From NCBI GenBank assembly GCA_016710935.1, contig JADJTY010000010.1, forward strand, positions 1 through 61,864: 61,864 bases of DNA, read 5' to 3'. Source of the DNA: Chitinophagaceae bacterium (GTDB lineage Bacteria > Bacteroidota > Bacteroidia > Chitinophagales > Chitinophagaceae). The notes under the pieces are model-generated. The model was not told the DNA's origin. It saw only the letters and a list, made by a program, of their open reading frames with translations, and ran no database searches. Both the position numbers and the translations under genes were made by a program. This document shows positions 42,763 through 50,588 of this stretch, piece by piece. Numbering within the stretch: the stretch's first letter is position 1; each line of letters starts with the position of its first letter.

Positions 42763-42975
42763 GTCTATGCTCTTAATGGAGTTCACTTGACTGTCTGAAA
42801 AGACAACCCTAACGGGTAAATTAACGGCACACATTCATTCATCTTGTCACGTTGTCCCTCGTTGCGACATAGACTTGATATGAATTGTTCTTGTCGCTAT
42901 AATGCTATTATTTATTATAAGCAGGAAATTTAAGTGAGTGTATGGGAACATTGATTACACATTAAGTGTATAGAC
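42763..42975 (+). ncRNA. Candidate retron msr-msd RNA
   Basis: The only gene-free stretch in the cassette lies before the small ORF and reverse transcriptase genes and has the layout of a retron RNA. Its ends pair: GTCTATGCTCTTAATG (42763-42778) with CATTAAGTGTATAGAC (42960-42975), 16 positions with one mismatch and one G-U, like the a1/a2 stem. Just inside the left arm are two small perfect hairpins, GTCT-GAAA-AGAC (42793-42804) and ACCC-TAAC-GGGT (42806-42817), as in msr. The rest, about 140 nt with further stems (for example GCTATAAT / ATTATAAGC near 42892-42922), would be msd. The branching G and cDNA ends cannot be fixed from sequence. Confidence 0.65.
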
Positions 42976-42996
42976 TTTAAGTTAGGCATTTTACTT

Positions 42997-43028
42997 CGAC
43001 GTTGTTGAAAAAGCAGGCAACAATGTCG
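42997..43028 (+). other. Hairpin between ncRNA candidate and small ORF
   Basis: CGACGTTGTTG at 42997-43007 pairs with CAACAATGTCG at 43018-43028 (one mismatch) around a 10-nt loop. There is no T-tract, so it is more likely an RNA processing or stability stem than a terminator. Confidence 0.45.
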
Positions 43029-43048
43029 TTGTCATTAAAACAAGTAAT

Positions 43049-43267
43049 ATGTCTAGATTAAAACAAAATCAAAACATTGATAACTTGATACAAAGTATCA
43101 CGGTTATCACAAAGGGCCAGTGTTCTCTTTCGGAACAGGACAAATTAGTCTTAGATGAAGCATTAGAAAGACTTCAACAACTGAAACAAAAGAAAGGCAA
43201 GACCAATCAGCAAATTCTTGAAGAAATTGCAAAAGTGATTGAGTTATTGACGAAGTTTTTTGTTTAA
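43049..43267 (+). CDS. Small retron-associated protein, unknown
   Basis: A 72-aa helical, Gln/Lys-rich protein (IDNLIQSITVITKGQCSLSEQDKLVLDEALERLQQLKQ) with two probable coiled helices. I do not recognise it. It lies between the ncRNA candidate and the HTH gene on the same strand, 69 bp from the latter, so it is likely the first coding unit of the retron operon, possibly an accessory or effector subunit. Confidence 0.6.
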   Translation: MSRLKQNQNIDNLIQSITVITKGQCSLSEQDKLVLDEALERLQQLKQKKGKTNQQILEEIAKVIELLTKFFV

Positions 43268-43336
43268 AACAGAAAAGAAGCCATAAGATGCTGAATTGAA
43301 ATCCGAACACTCCTTAATTTTTTCAAATACACAAAA

Positions 43337-43627
43337 ATGGACTTAGGAAATATCATAAAAAATATTAGAAAGCAAAAAGGGCTTACTCAAAACGAGTTTG
43401 CCTCTTTGTGTGGTATAACACAAACTTATCTTTCACAAATTGAAAGCAACTCTAAAGAGCCAAATCTTTCAACTCTTCGGGAAATTAGCGAAAACCTAAA
43501 AATTCCCTTGCCTATTTTGTTCTTTCTGTCAATGACTGAAGAAGATGTACAACCGAGCAAAAGAAAGGCGTTTGAAATCGTTAGTCCGTCTGTAAAATCT
43601 TTAGTCAATGAATTCTTCGCAGTTTAA
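43337..43627 (+). CDS. XRE-family HTH protein of the retron cassette
   Basis: A 96-aa protein with a complete Cro/C1-type helix-turn-helix (IIKNIRKQKGLTQNEFASLCGITQTYLSQIESNSKEPNLSTLREI) and a short C-terminal extension (LFFLSMTEEDVQPSKRKAFEIVSPSVKSLVNEFF). Its end overlaps the reverse transcriptase start by 20 bp, so the two are translationally coupled. Some retron types carry an HTH partner protein beside the RT; here it may be effector, repressor or both. Confidence 0.85.
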   Translation: MDLGNIIKNIRKQKGLTQNEFASLCGITQTYLSQIESNSKEPNLSTLREISENLKIPLPILFFLSMTEEDVQPSKRKAFEIVSPSVKSLVNEFFAV

Positions 43628-44543
43628 AAAAAATGAGTTCAAAAAATTATGTGCAACTATAGGCTTCAAACCTGCACAAGTTGAAGAACTCATTTCTAAA
43701 CTGGACACATATTACAAAGAGTGGGTTGAGCAAAAGACTGACAAAAAAACGGGAGACTTTAAGAGATATAAAGACGGAACAATCAAACAACGGACGATAA
43801 GACCATCTTTAAAGGAGTTAAAGGTAATTCAAACAAATATTAAGACTAGAATTTTAGCTCCAATAGCATTGCCTAACTCTGTGCATGGTGGTGTAAAGAA
43901 AAGGAGCAATATTTCTAACGCAAAGCCCCATCAAGGAAATAAGTATCAGTTTACAACTGACCTTCAAGAGTTCTATCCAAACATAGACTTTAAAAGGGTT
44001 TATAATACTTTTATTGGTCTAAAGTTTTCACCGCATTATGCTCATTGGTTGACAAAGCTTACGACATGGAAATATGAATTACCCCAAGGTACACCGACAA
44101 GTACTCATATTGCAAATCTTGTCTTCCTTGAAACTGATATTAAGTTAATAGACCTTTGTAACAAAAACGGAATAACATACACCAGGTATGTAGATGATTT
44201 GACCTTTTCTTCACAACAGGATTTTCGTCATCTCCTTAATGACATCTTACAAATCGTTACATCTGGCGGTTTTAAACTTAGTTATAGAAAAACGAAATAT
44301 AGCGACAATCAGACCATCACTGGAATTAATGTCTTTTTAAATAAAATTGACGCACCAGAAAAGATAATTGAAAAGGCAAATGCAGAAAAAAATACAAAAT
44401 TTAATACTAAGCCATTTACAAATTATCTAAACAATATCAGAAAAACTAACAGGGCAAAGAGAAAGCCTGCCACCAACAAAAGTATTGCTGCAATTGGGGC
44501 AGGACGGAAGCCCAATCATCAGCAGTGCATATCCAAGCTTTAG
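43608..44543 (+). CDS. Retron-type reverse transcriptase
   Basis: A 311-aa RT with the retron order of motifs: RTIRPSLKELKVIQTNIKTRIL, VHGGVKKRSNISNAKPHQG (the retron-type HGG...A..H), catalytic Asp in TTDLQEFYPNI (residue 118), LPQGTPTSTHIANL (158-171), the YVDD catalytic box at 194-197 (YTRYVDDLTFSS), and GFKLSYRKTKYSDNQTITGINV. It would copy the msd part of the upstream RNA into ssDNA. There is no maturase, endonuclease or C-terminal effector domain. The stop lies about 65 nt inside the cassette site B, so the last ~22 residues (KPATNKSIAAIGAGRK) are encoded by the repeat, or a shift hides an earlier stop. Confidence 0.88.
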   Translation: MNSSQFKKNEFKKLCATIGFKPAQVEELISKLDTYYKEWVEQKTDKKTGDFKRYKDGTIKQRTIRPSLKELKVIQTNIKTRILAPIALPNSVHGGVKKRSNISNAKPHQGNKYQFTTDLQEFYPNIDFKRVYNTFIGLKFSPHYAHWLTKLTTWKYELPQGTPTSTHIANLVFLETDIKLIDLCNKNGITYTRYVDDLTFSSQQDFRHLLNDILQIVTSGGFKLSYRKTKYSDNQTITGINVFLNKIDAPEKIIEKANAEKNTKFNTKPFTNYLNNIRKTNRAKRKPATNKSIAAIGAGRKPNHQQCISKL

Positions 44544-44623
44544 TTTCGGCGGACGGAATTCTGCCGGTCATTAGTTCTTAACTTCGGCTTTTAGTTATTA
44601 ATTTAGCTTCAGTACCGGGCGGA
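44468..44623 (+). repeat. attC-like cassette site B, left part
   Basis: Opens with TGCCACCAAC at 44468-44477, the exact reverse complement of the first ten bases of the same cassette (GTTGGTGGCA at 42592-42601). The following ATTGCTGCAATTGGGGCAGGACG and the inner TTAGTTCTTAACTTCGGCTTTT match the other sites. The copy is cut after CCGGGCGGA, where an IS110-type element is inserted; the right end is at 45969-46019. Confidence 0.78.
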
Positions 44624-44667
44624 TTACTATGATTTAACCAAATGTTTTTTCCCATTTATTTTCTTAG

Positions 44668-45684
44668 TTATGCACATGCTGACTGATATTTATTCTCATA
44701 ATTTTTTTGTTGATTGATAACTGCTACAACCCGTAACAACATTTTATTTTTAATAGCATTTAGTACCTGTAGAGGCTTTTTGCCTTCATTTATTTTTCGG
44801 TTATAATAATCTTTAAACTCCGGGTAAGCACTGATAGCTGATAATGCTCCCATAGTGAGTATGGCCTTCAGTTCTTTGTTAGCCATAAAGTGCACACGGT
44901 TTCTGCCTTTTACGCTGGTACCGCTTTTATGTTCATGCGGTACTACACCTGTATAATTTGCCAACTGCTTACCTGTTATTTTTATGGCAAAGTTGTTGGT
45001 GCAGCAAATAATAAAAATGGCGGTTATTTTTCCAATGCCTGGCACTGTAATCATTCGGTTATAGTTTGCTGAAACGGCATCATCCTGTTTTACCAGGCGA
45101 AGCATTTCGGATTCTATGAGTTTGATAGATGTTTTAAGCCCATCAAGAGCTGCTTTATTAAGGTTTTCTAAAAGCAGTTGTGTAGTTTTATCATTACTCA
45201 CTTTTAGTTCCCCAAGTGTTTGTTTAATTGCATTTTTTTGCCTCAACAATTTGCTTCTGTTGCTCAACAGATCTTTCAGGGTGATGAGGGATTTATTTAG
45301 GCCAGTCGTGGGTTTTATCTCTTCATGATTTTTGTAAGCATACTCACACAAACGCATGCTGTCCACCTTGTCATTTTTAGTTCTGGCTATGCCAAAACTC
45401 CATTTGAGATCCGCTGCATTGCCAATAAAAACAGGTAATAAATTGGTAGTGCAAAAATTCCAGATAAGCCGATGATAAATGCCGGTATTTTCTATTACCA
45501 GCAGACTGTTCTCATCAAAAGACACCTGGTGCTTTTCCAACCAGGCTTTAAAACTTTTCAGGCCGGATGAATTATTGTCGAACTGGGAAATAACCATCGG
45601 CTGCCTGCATTGGTTAACAGTAACGATAAGCGAAACGTCAAAACAAAGTTTACTTACATCAATGCCAAGATAATTTTTTTGCAT
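44668..45684 (-). CDS. IS110-family DEDD transposase
   Basis: A 338-aa recombinase of normal length. The N-terminal DEDD (RuvC-like) domain shows GIDVSKLCFDVSLI, LLVIENTGIYHRLI and NDKVDSMRLCEYAY; the C-terminal Transposase_20 domain shows MITVPGIGKITAIFIICC, LANYTGVVPHEHKSGTSVKGRN with the catalytic-type Ser, and FMANKELKAILTMGALSA. Both active-site halves look intact, so the element may be functional. It uses a structured RNA from the non-coding end to recognise donor and target DNA. Confidence 0.92.
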   Translation of the reverse strand: MQKNYLGIDVSKLCFDVSLIVTVNQCRQPMVISQFDNNSSGLKSFKAWLEKHQVSFDENSLLVIENTGIYHRLIWNFCTTNLLPVFIGNAADLKWSFGIARTKNDKVDSMRLCEYAYKNHEEIKPTTGLNKSLITLKDLLSNRSKLLRQKNAIKQTLGELKVSNDKTTQLLLENLNKAALDGLKTSIKLIESEMLRLVKQDDAVSANYNRMITVPGIGKITAIFIICCTNNFAIKITGKQLANYTGVVPHEHKSGTSVKGRNRVHFMANKELKAILTMGALSAISAYPEFKDYYNRKINEGKKPLQVLNAIKNKMLLRVVAVINQQKNYENKYQSACA

Positions 45685-45968
45685 AAATTAGATTTTAAAA
45701 CATTAAAAAAGCATAACCATTTTGCCCCATCGTTCTAGTCCTTAATAGTGGGTAATGCCCTAATTACTATATGAACACTAAGGGAAAAAACGGCGGCAGA
45801 TTTCATCCGCCCATGGGTAGTTAACCCTCACAGTTAATAAAGGAGCTGCCGCCGCTGGTTATGTTTTATCCACACAAAAATGTGGATTGTAAAAGAAAAA
45901 AAGAAGCAAAAAAAGAAAAGGTAGTAATAGTAGTACATTTAATAATAAATTGAAAAGGCAAACCTAAA
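45685..45968 (-). ncRNA. Candidate IS110 bridge RNA region
   Basis: The 284-bp non-coding end upstream of the transposase is where IS110-group elements encode their bridge RNA. Read on the minus strand it contains a perfect 9-bp stem, CGGCGGCAG (complement of 45846-45854) with CTGCCGCCG (complement of 45791-45799), enclosing a 46-nt loop with an inner GAGGGTTAACTACCC hairpin, a good candidate for one of the internal-loop domains. Exact RNA ends and guide bases cannot be fixed by eye. Confidence 0.5.
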
Positions 45969-46019
45969 GGACAGTTGGTCAATTCCCCAACTGCAGCAAT
46001 ACTCGGTCGTTAACTGCCA
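45969..46019 (+). repeat. attC-like cassette site B, right part
   Basis: Resumes at GGACAGTTGGTCAATTCC, continues CCAACTGCAGCAATACTCGGTC, and ends with GTTAACTGCC at 46009-46018, which begins cassette 3. Left and right parts together would be about 207 bp, the same length as the other sites. Confidence 0.72.
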
Positions 46020-46056
46020 TATTAAAGTAGCTTCCGTTTCCAAAATTGAGTAACTA

Positions 46057-46620
46057 ATGTTTAAGCCCTTTTTAATATTTCTCTTGCTTTTTTCACAAGT
46101 TTCATTTTCTCAAACGAAGGAAATGAAAGATTGTCGCATTGAAATATATCTGCTTAAAAAAAGCTATCCTTTGTATGACACAGTTACTAAAAAGATGATT
46201 CCATTTACACCGACCCTTGAAGATCTGGAGGACACTGCTTTTATCAAAAACTCAGAACTTGTTTCCTACGCTGTTAGAAAGTACTCTATAAAAAACAAAG
46301 GACAGAAAAGATATAGAAAACAAGACCATGTTGCTGAGTTCCAATACTCCTTAGACCAACGAATGGAACGATTAAATCTGTCAGTTAAGCTAGCAAAGCA
46401 ATTTGCATTGGTAGTAAATGGACAAATTGTTTATGGCGGACATTTTCTATATAAAAATGTTTCTGTCAATCCTTTTGGGGTAAATGCCTTTGTTAATCAA
46501 AACGAAATTAATTTTCAATATGGTTTTAAAGGCCAAGACCCTCGAACGAATAAAAAAATCTTAGACTGCCTTCGGACAACTAAGCGACTGACCAACATTA
46601 ATGAAAAATACGGCAGTTAA
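46057..46620 (+). CDS. Cassette 3 secreted protein of unknown function
   Basis: A 187-aa protein with a signal peptide (MFKPFLIFLLLFSQVSFSQ) and a domain I do not recognise (MKDCRIEIYLLKKSYPLYD, SLDQRMERLNLSVKLAKQFALVVNGQIVYGGHFLYKNVS). It fills a 0.8-kb cassette alone. Its stop codon TAA lies within the opening motif GGCAGTTAAC of the following cassette site, a compact arrangement typical of gene cassettes. No promoter was recognised in the 47 bp before it. Confidence 0.75.
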   Translation: MFKPFLIFLLLFSQVSFSQTKEMKDCRIEIYLLKKSYPLYDTVTKKMIPFTPTLEDLEDTAFIKNSELVSYAVRKYSIKNKGQKRYRKQDHVAEFQYSLDQRMERLNLSVKLAKQFALVVNGQIVYGGHFLYKNVSVNPFGVNAFVNQNEINFQYGFKGQDPRTNKKILDCLRTTKRLTNINEKYGS

Positions 46621-46814
46621 CATTGGGTTTGCTGCAAGGCTGGCTGGACATTGGAGCAATGGTCATTTTATCGCTGTTGTGCTTCATCTGGGCTGGACAA
46701 ACATCGTTGGGCTTTTGTTTGTTAACCTGTACTTTTATATCTTTAATCAGCAGCGGTTCCGGGCGGACGAGCAATGAATTCCAGCCCTGCAGCAAGCCCT
46801 GCCCGTTGTAGGCA
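46612..46814 (+). repeat. attC-like cassette site C
   Basis: GGCAGTTAAC at 46612-46621 is the exact reverse complement of the start of its own cassette (GTTAACTGCC at 46009-46018). The arms GGGTTTGCTGCAAGGCTGG and CCAGCCCTGCAGCAAGCCC are complementary with two mismatches. It ends with GTTGTAGGCA at 46805-46814. The interior is about 90 percent identical to site G at 60521-60722. Confidence 0.8.
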
Positions 46815-46898
46815 ACCTTATTCAGCAGTACTTTCCTTATAAGATACCAAAATCAAATAGTTTTAAATTAATCTTCATTTCTTAACTTTAAATAAAAA

Positions 46899-47714
46899 AT
46901 GGGTTTAGACATCATTGAAATAGCTTTAGACAAAATAACTGATGACCAAGAGTTCGAAAAGTTAGCTACAGAAGTTCTTTACAATGAAGGTTACTATGAC
47001 ATAAAACCAATGCCCGGTGGTAATGACTTCGGACAAGATGCAATTGAAGATAAATTTTACGAATCAGAAGGGTCAATCAGAACAGTTTTTCAATACAGTC
47101 TTCAGGGATATAGTAAAGGTAAAATAGAAAAAACAATTGCTAGGTTACGTGAAGTGGGCATTGATTTTTCAGAACTTGTCTATGTAACTAATAAAATGAT
47201 AAGCGGTGAAAATCAAGAAAAACTTAAAAAAATAGTAAGGAAAGATTTTGGAATTCCACTTACCATATTTGAAAAGGAAACATTTATTAGTAGACTATCT
47301 GACTTATCAAATGGTCTATTTGCAAGGCACTTCCCTCAAATCGAAAGTCAGATTGCTGCTCTTAAATCAAATAAGCCAAGAATCTCGGAAGAAGCAAACA
47401 AAAGTCTAGAAATCTCATTGCTTAAAGTTTCTATTGCGTTTACTTTTAACAAAAATGCAAAGAATGCTAGAAAAGATATTTTTGATAACTTATTATTATC
47501 CCTTATTTACGATTCAAAAAAATCCCCTCTCACGATTGATGAAATATTAAATATTTACAAAGCAAATATTGGAAATACATCCTTTAATGAAGATCAAATT
47601 AAAGCAACAATACAAAGACTTAAAAATGAAAAACAAATTGAACAAGATGGAACATCCTTTTTCATTAACAAGTCTTGCTGTCAAAAAACTAGAAGCGTCA
47701 ACAATTCTAGCTAA
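46899..47714 (+). CDS. Restriction-endonuclease-like protein, N-terminal part (frameshifted)
   Basis: First ~260 residues of a probable nuclease. The fold resembles Mrr-type PD-(D/E)xK domains: EFEKLATEVLYNEGYYDIKPMPGG-NDFGQDAIED (acidic residues 43-50), then TVFQYSLQGYSKGKIEKTIARL and ELVYVTNKMISG. The usual Lys of the QxK strand is replaced by Ser in FQYS, as in some divergent members, so catalysis is uncertain. From about 47665 the frame is out of register; the true sequence continues as SLTSLAVKKLEAS in the frame of 47569-49305 after one base in a T run. It starts 93 bp into cassette 4. Confidence 0.65.
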   Translation: MGLDIIEIALDKITDDQEFEKLATEVLYNEGYYDIKPMPGGNDFGQDAIEDKFYESEGSIRTVFQYSLQGYSKGKIEKTIARLREVGIDFSELVYVTNKMISGENQEKLKKIVRKDFGIPLTIFEKETFISRLSDLSNGLFARHFPQIESQIAALKSNKPRISEEANKSLEISLLKVSIAFTFNKNAKNARKDIFDNLLLSLIYDSKKSPLTIDEILNIYKANIGNTSFNEDQIKATIQRLKNEKQIEQDGTSFFINKSCCQKTRSVNNSS

Positions 47715-49305
47715 CCAATATACAGATGCCCTTCTAGAGGATATTTATAGCAATGTTTCTTCAGTATCTTCTGTAACATTTTCAAAACAAGAAAAAAATA
47801 GAATTAAAAAGAACTCTTTGGAAGTCCTGCTAGAAGTGTTCAAATTATATGGAATTGAATTAACTAATCAGTATTTAGACCAGAACTTGCCGAGTACTTT
47901 TGATATAGGCTTAAAAGAACATTTTGCATCAATCGCTAAAAGTAATTTGTCGCCCAAGATTGGGGATTTACTTATAGCAACTATTGGTCAAATAATAAAA
48001 TCACCAACTATTTCGCAGGCTAATACAATTGCTAACTGGGCAAAAGCATATCTAGCAGTGAAAATAATGAACTTTGACCCTAATTTAAAAGAGCTTCAAC
48101 ATTCTCAATTTTCAAGAAAAATATTTGTTATTGATACTGATTTTCTACTCAATTGTATAGTAAAAGAAAGACCCAATCAGGCATATTATTGTCGTATATT
48201 AAAAGACCTTTTGAAATTAGGTTGCAAGGTTATTATCCCAACAAATGTTTTCGATGAATGCTTACAAAATGCTTCGATTTCACACAGAAGCTATACTTTT
48301 TTTGGAGAATCATTACATGGTCTAAACGAAGAATTCGTTGAATATGAAGTGAAAAATTTGTTTGTGCAGGGTTACTTTCATTATTACAAAAGACATAAAA
48401 CCAATTTTATTAATTATCTATCAAATTATTATGATGACCGAAATCCCGTCTCATTCTTTAAAGATGTAATTTATGACGTCCTACCAAGTGAAATCGAAAT
48501 TATAGATTTGGCGACTCTTAATATAACTATACCTCCGGCTGACTTTGAAAAATTCAAAAATAAATTACATGAAAAACTACTTAAACAAGAAAAAGCAAAA
48601 TACAGAACCGAGGAACAAACAAAAGAGCTAGCCACAAATGATACTTTACTTTATTTAACCTGCTATTATTTAAATAGACAAAAATTGAATCCAGGAAAAG
48701 TACTTGGAGGAAAGGCGTATTTGTTAACTCAATCTATGAAATATTTAAAATGTGCAAAGGATGTAGGTTTAGTTGACATTGTAACAGCAAAGCCTCAAAC
48801 GCTAGCAACCCTTTTAGACTTAGTTGGAAAAGTTGAAATTCACCCTCGAGAATATATCAAATTAATGGATAATCCACTTTTGATATATTGTGTAGATCAA
48901 TGTTGGACAGATGTTCAGATGTTGGTTAAAAGTGGTATTGACCTTGATGGCAAAAGCATACCAAGACTACGTTGGGATTTGCAAGAAACTCTTCACGAGT
49001 CAATTGCGACATATAATAATACCGCAGTTGACGAATCTGACCTTGGTAATAGAAAACTAAATCAGAACGAAAAGTTACAAAAGTTTTTCACTCTTCTTAA
49101 AGATGCAAAAAAACTAGGTTACAAAAATTTACCAGAGATGGATTCGTTTATTGAAGAATTAGAAACTAAAGATGATATTACCGAAGACTTAAATGTAAAA
49201 TTGACAGAAATTAGCACTCAGTATGAAACTTTAAAATCAGAAGTTGAACGCTTTGGTAAGCGTCGGCAATATTACCTTGACAAAATCAGCAAAAAGAAAA
49301 AGTAA
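47569..49305 (+). CDS. PIN-like domain protein, C-terminal part of the nuclease fusion
   Basis: The genuine sequence starts at about TSLAVKKLEASTILANQY (47670) and continues the protein begun at 46899; together about 800 aa. The central region has a PIN-like core: FVIDTDFLLNCIV (acidic residues), LLKLGCKVIIPTNVFDECL and ATNDTLLYLTCYYLN, ending in VGLVDIVTAKPQTL. The last 150 residues are helical with a coiled coil (KLTEISTQYETLKSEVERFGKRRQYYLDKI). A PD-(D/E)xK-like head joined to a PIN-like nuclease in a mobile cassette suggests defence or toxin function, which is inference. Confidence 0.62.
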   Translation: MEIHPLMKIKLKQQYKDLKMKNKLNKMEHPFSLTSLAVKKLEASTILANQYTDALLEDIYSNVSSVSSVTFSKQEKNRIKKNSLEVLLEVFKLYGIELTNQYLDQNLPSTFDIGLKEHFASIAKSNLSPKIGDLLIATIGQIIKSPTISQANTIANWAKAYLAVKIMNFDPNLKELQHSQFSRKIFVIDTDFLLNCIVKERPNQAYYCRILKDLLKLGCKVIIPTNVFDECLQNASISHRSYTFFGESLHGLNEEFVEYEVKNLFVQGYFHYYKRHKTNFINYLSNYYDDRNPVSFFKDVIYDVLPSEIEIIDLATLNITIPPADFEKFKNKLHEKLLKQEKAKYRTEEQTKELATNDTLLYLTCYYLNRQKLNPGKVLGGKAYLLTQSMKYLKCAKDVGLVDIVTAKPQTLATLLDLVGKVEIHPREYIKLMDNPLLIYCVDQCWTDVQMLVKSGIDLDGKSIPRLRWDLQETLHESIATYNNTAVDESDLGNRKLNQNEKLQKFFTLLKDAKKLGYKNLPEMDSFIEELETKDDITEDLNVKLTEISTQYETLKSEVERFGKRRQYYLDKISKKKK

Positions 49306-49328
49306 CAGTTTACATTCCGCTCAAAGGC

Positions 49329-49531
49329 TGCCTACAACAAAAGGTTTGCCGCAAGGCTGGCGGACGTAATAACAATCGGCAGTTGCACTACTATCAGCTA
49401 ATATCGGGCTTGACCGAATTCTATTTGGCTTTTAGTTGTTAACTTCAGCATCAGTTTTTCAATCAGCTTCAGTTGCCGGGCAGACAGTTATAAAATACCA
49501 GCCCTGCGGCAAGCCTCGAACGTTGTACGCA
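49329..49531 (+). repeat. attC-like cassette site D
   Basis: TGCCTACAAC at 49329-49338 is the exact reverse complement of the first bases of cassette 4 (GTTGTAGGCA). Arms GGTTTGCCGCAAGGCTGG and CCAGCCCTGCGGCAAGCC pair with one mismatch. It closes with GTTGTACGCA at 49522-49531. The interior (TATCGGGCTTGAC, GCTTTTAGTTGTTAACTTCA) groups it with sites E and F. Confidence 0.8.
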
Positions 49532-49607
49532 ACCCTAAAACAAAATTCCGTTCCCTTACAAGTGACAGGACATTCAAAGCGAAAACCCTAACTGCCCACC
49601 GCACATT

Positions 49608-49714
49608 GCAGCACATTTGCAAGCCACACAAAACCCACCGCACAGAAGCCAACCTTGCAAAAGAGCTGCAATTGCCAACACACGTCAAATACTCTGCGGT
49701 TCGACACGATAACA
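49608..49714 (+). repeat. Imperfect direct repeat, left of the efflux operon
   Basis: A block with CACAGAAGCCAACCTTGCAA, AACACACG and GCGGTTCGACACGATAACAC recurs in similar form at 57227-57340 (CACAGAAGCCAACCTTCCTA, TACACACGGCAA, GCGGTGCGACACAGACC). The two copies bracket the efflux operon inside cassette 5 and differ from the attC-like sites. The rest of 49532-49828 shows no supported gene. Confidence 0.6.
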
Positions 49715-49828
49715 CAAACTTTCTAAGCATTTACAACCTTCTTTCGGTGGACACAAAAAGAAAACACCCAATTGAAAAACAAGTAGGGCTTCGCCCTTTG
49801 TTCACAATTTGACTTTCAAGAAATTTTT

Positions 49829-49882
49829 TTTAATCAAATGATTAAAATATTTGGTTAAATCAATTTTTAGTTTTTATATTTG
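49829..49882 (+). promoter_or_regulatory. Probable TetR operator and promoter of the efflux operon
   Basis: TTTAATCA-AA-TGATTAAA at 49829-49846 is a perfect palindrome with 8-bp arms. It directly precedes a promoter with TTTG at 49850-49853 and TATATTTG at 49875-49882, spaced 21 bp, matching the Bacteroidota -33/-7 consensus. The TetR gene begins at 49907, so binding here would give autorepression and control of the efflux genes. Confidence 0.62.
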
Positions 49883-49906
49883 TCCCGACAAAAAATATTG
49901 ACCACA

Positions 49907-50537
49907 ATGGCTGTAAAAAGGCAAGATAGAAACAGACACTTCCACAGAAGAAAAGATAAAGAATGCTGCTCGTATCGTATTTCATAAAAAAGGATTTGCA
50001 GCTACAAGGACAAGGGATATAGCCGAAGAAGCAGGGATTAATCTTGCATTGCTAAATTACTATTTCCGCAGCAAGGAAATACTGTTTGACATTGTAATGT
50101 TTGAAACAATGCAACATTTTTTTAAATCAATTGCTGTGGTGGTTAACAATGAACAAACAAGTTTGGCTACAAAAATTGATGTGATTGTAGCTAACTATAT
50201 TGACATGTTAATTACCAACCCAAATATTCCTTTGTTTCTGTTAAATGAGTTAAAAATGCAACCAGATGAACTGGTAAAGAAAATGGGTATGAGAGAAGTA
50301 TTGATGAACTCTAATTTTATAAAACAATTCCAACAGGGTGTTAAAGATGGTAAAATTACGCCCATTCATCCACTTCATTTTTTTGTCAATATCATCAGCA
50401 TCACCGTTTTTCCTTTTGTGGCTAGTCCTATCATAAAAGGCCTGGGCGATCTTTCGCAGCAGCAGTTTGAAGCCTTAATGCAAGAACGTAAAACCCTCAT
50501 TCCTAAATGGATTAACGCTTCCCTAAAAGCAAAGTAA
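49907..50537 (+). CDS. TetR-family regulator (frameshifted near its start)
   Basis: Repressor of the following efflux genes. The HTH is clear: KIKNAARIVFHKKGFAATRTRDIAEEAGINLALLNYYFRSKE, followed by a helical ligand domain ending KWINASLKAK. The longest uninterrupted frame starts only at 50049 because a single-base shift near 49925 separates it from ATG 49907 (MAVKRQ..., then IETDTSTEEKIKNAA). The gene follows a palindromic operator candidate and lies 51 bp before the TolC gene. YbhGFSR-type exporters are commonly governed by such TetR proteins (CecR in Escherichia coli). Confidence 0.82.
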
Positions 50538-50588
50538 ATTTTTTTGGACTACTATTAATCAGATGTTTAAAACAAATAAATAAATCAA

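Larger units (their letters stand above)
44624..45968 (-). mobile_element. IS110-family insertion sequence inside cassette site B
   Basis: About 1345 bp separate the two halves of site B: the left half stops at ...ACCGGGCGGA (44623) and the right half resumes at GGACAGTTGG (45969). Within lies one transposase gene (44668-45684, minus strand), 44 bp of DNA beyond its stop and about 285 bp of non-coding DNA before its start. No terminal inverted repeats or clear target duplication are seen, as usual for IS110. Boundaries are inferred from the interrupted repeat and are uncertain by a few bases (GGA is present on both sides). Confidence 0.75.

Noticed and set aside
43608..44543. Reverse transcriptase as part of a group II intron or a diversity-generating retroelement
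   Set aside because: No maturase or endonuclease domain, no intron RNA domain V, and no template/variable repeat pair were seen; RT motifs and the upstream structured RNA fit a retron better.
49606..49812. 68-codon frame at the start of cassette 5
   Set aside because: It lies over the 110-bp direct repeat and has a composition that follows the repeat; no protein features.
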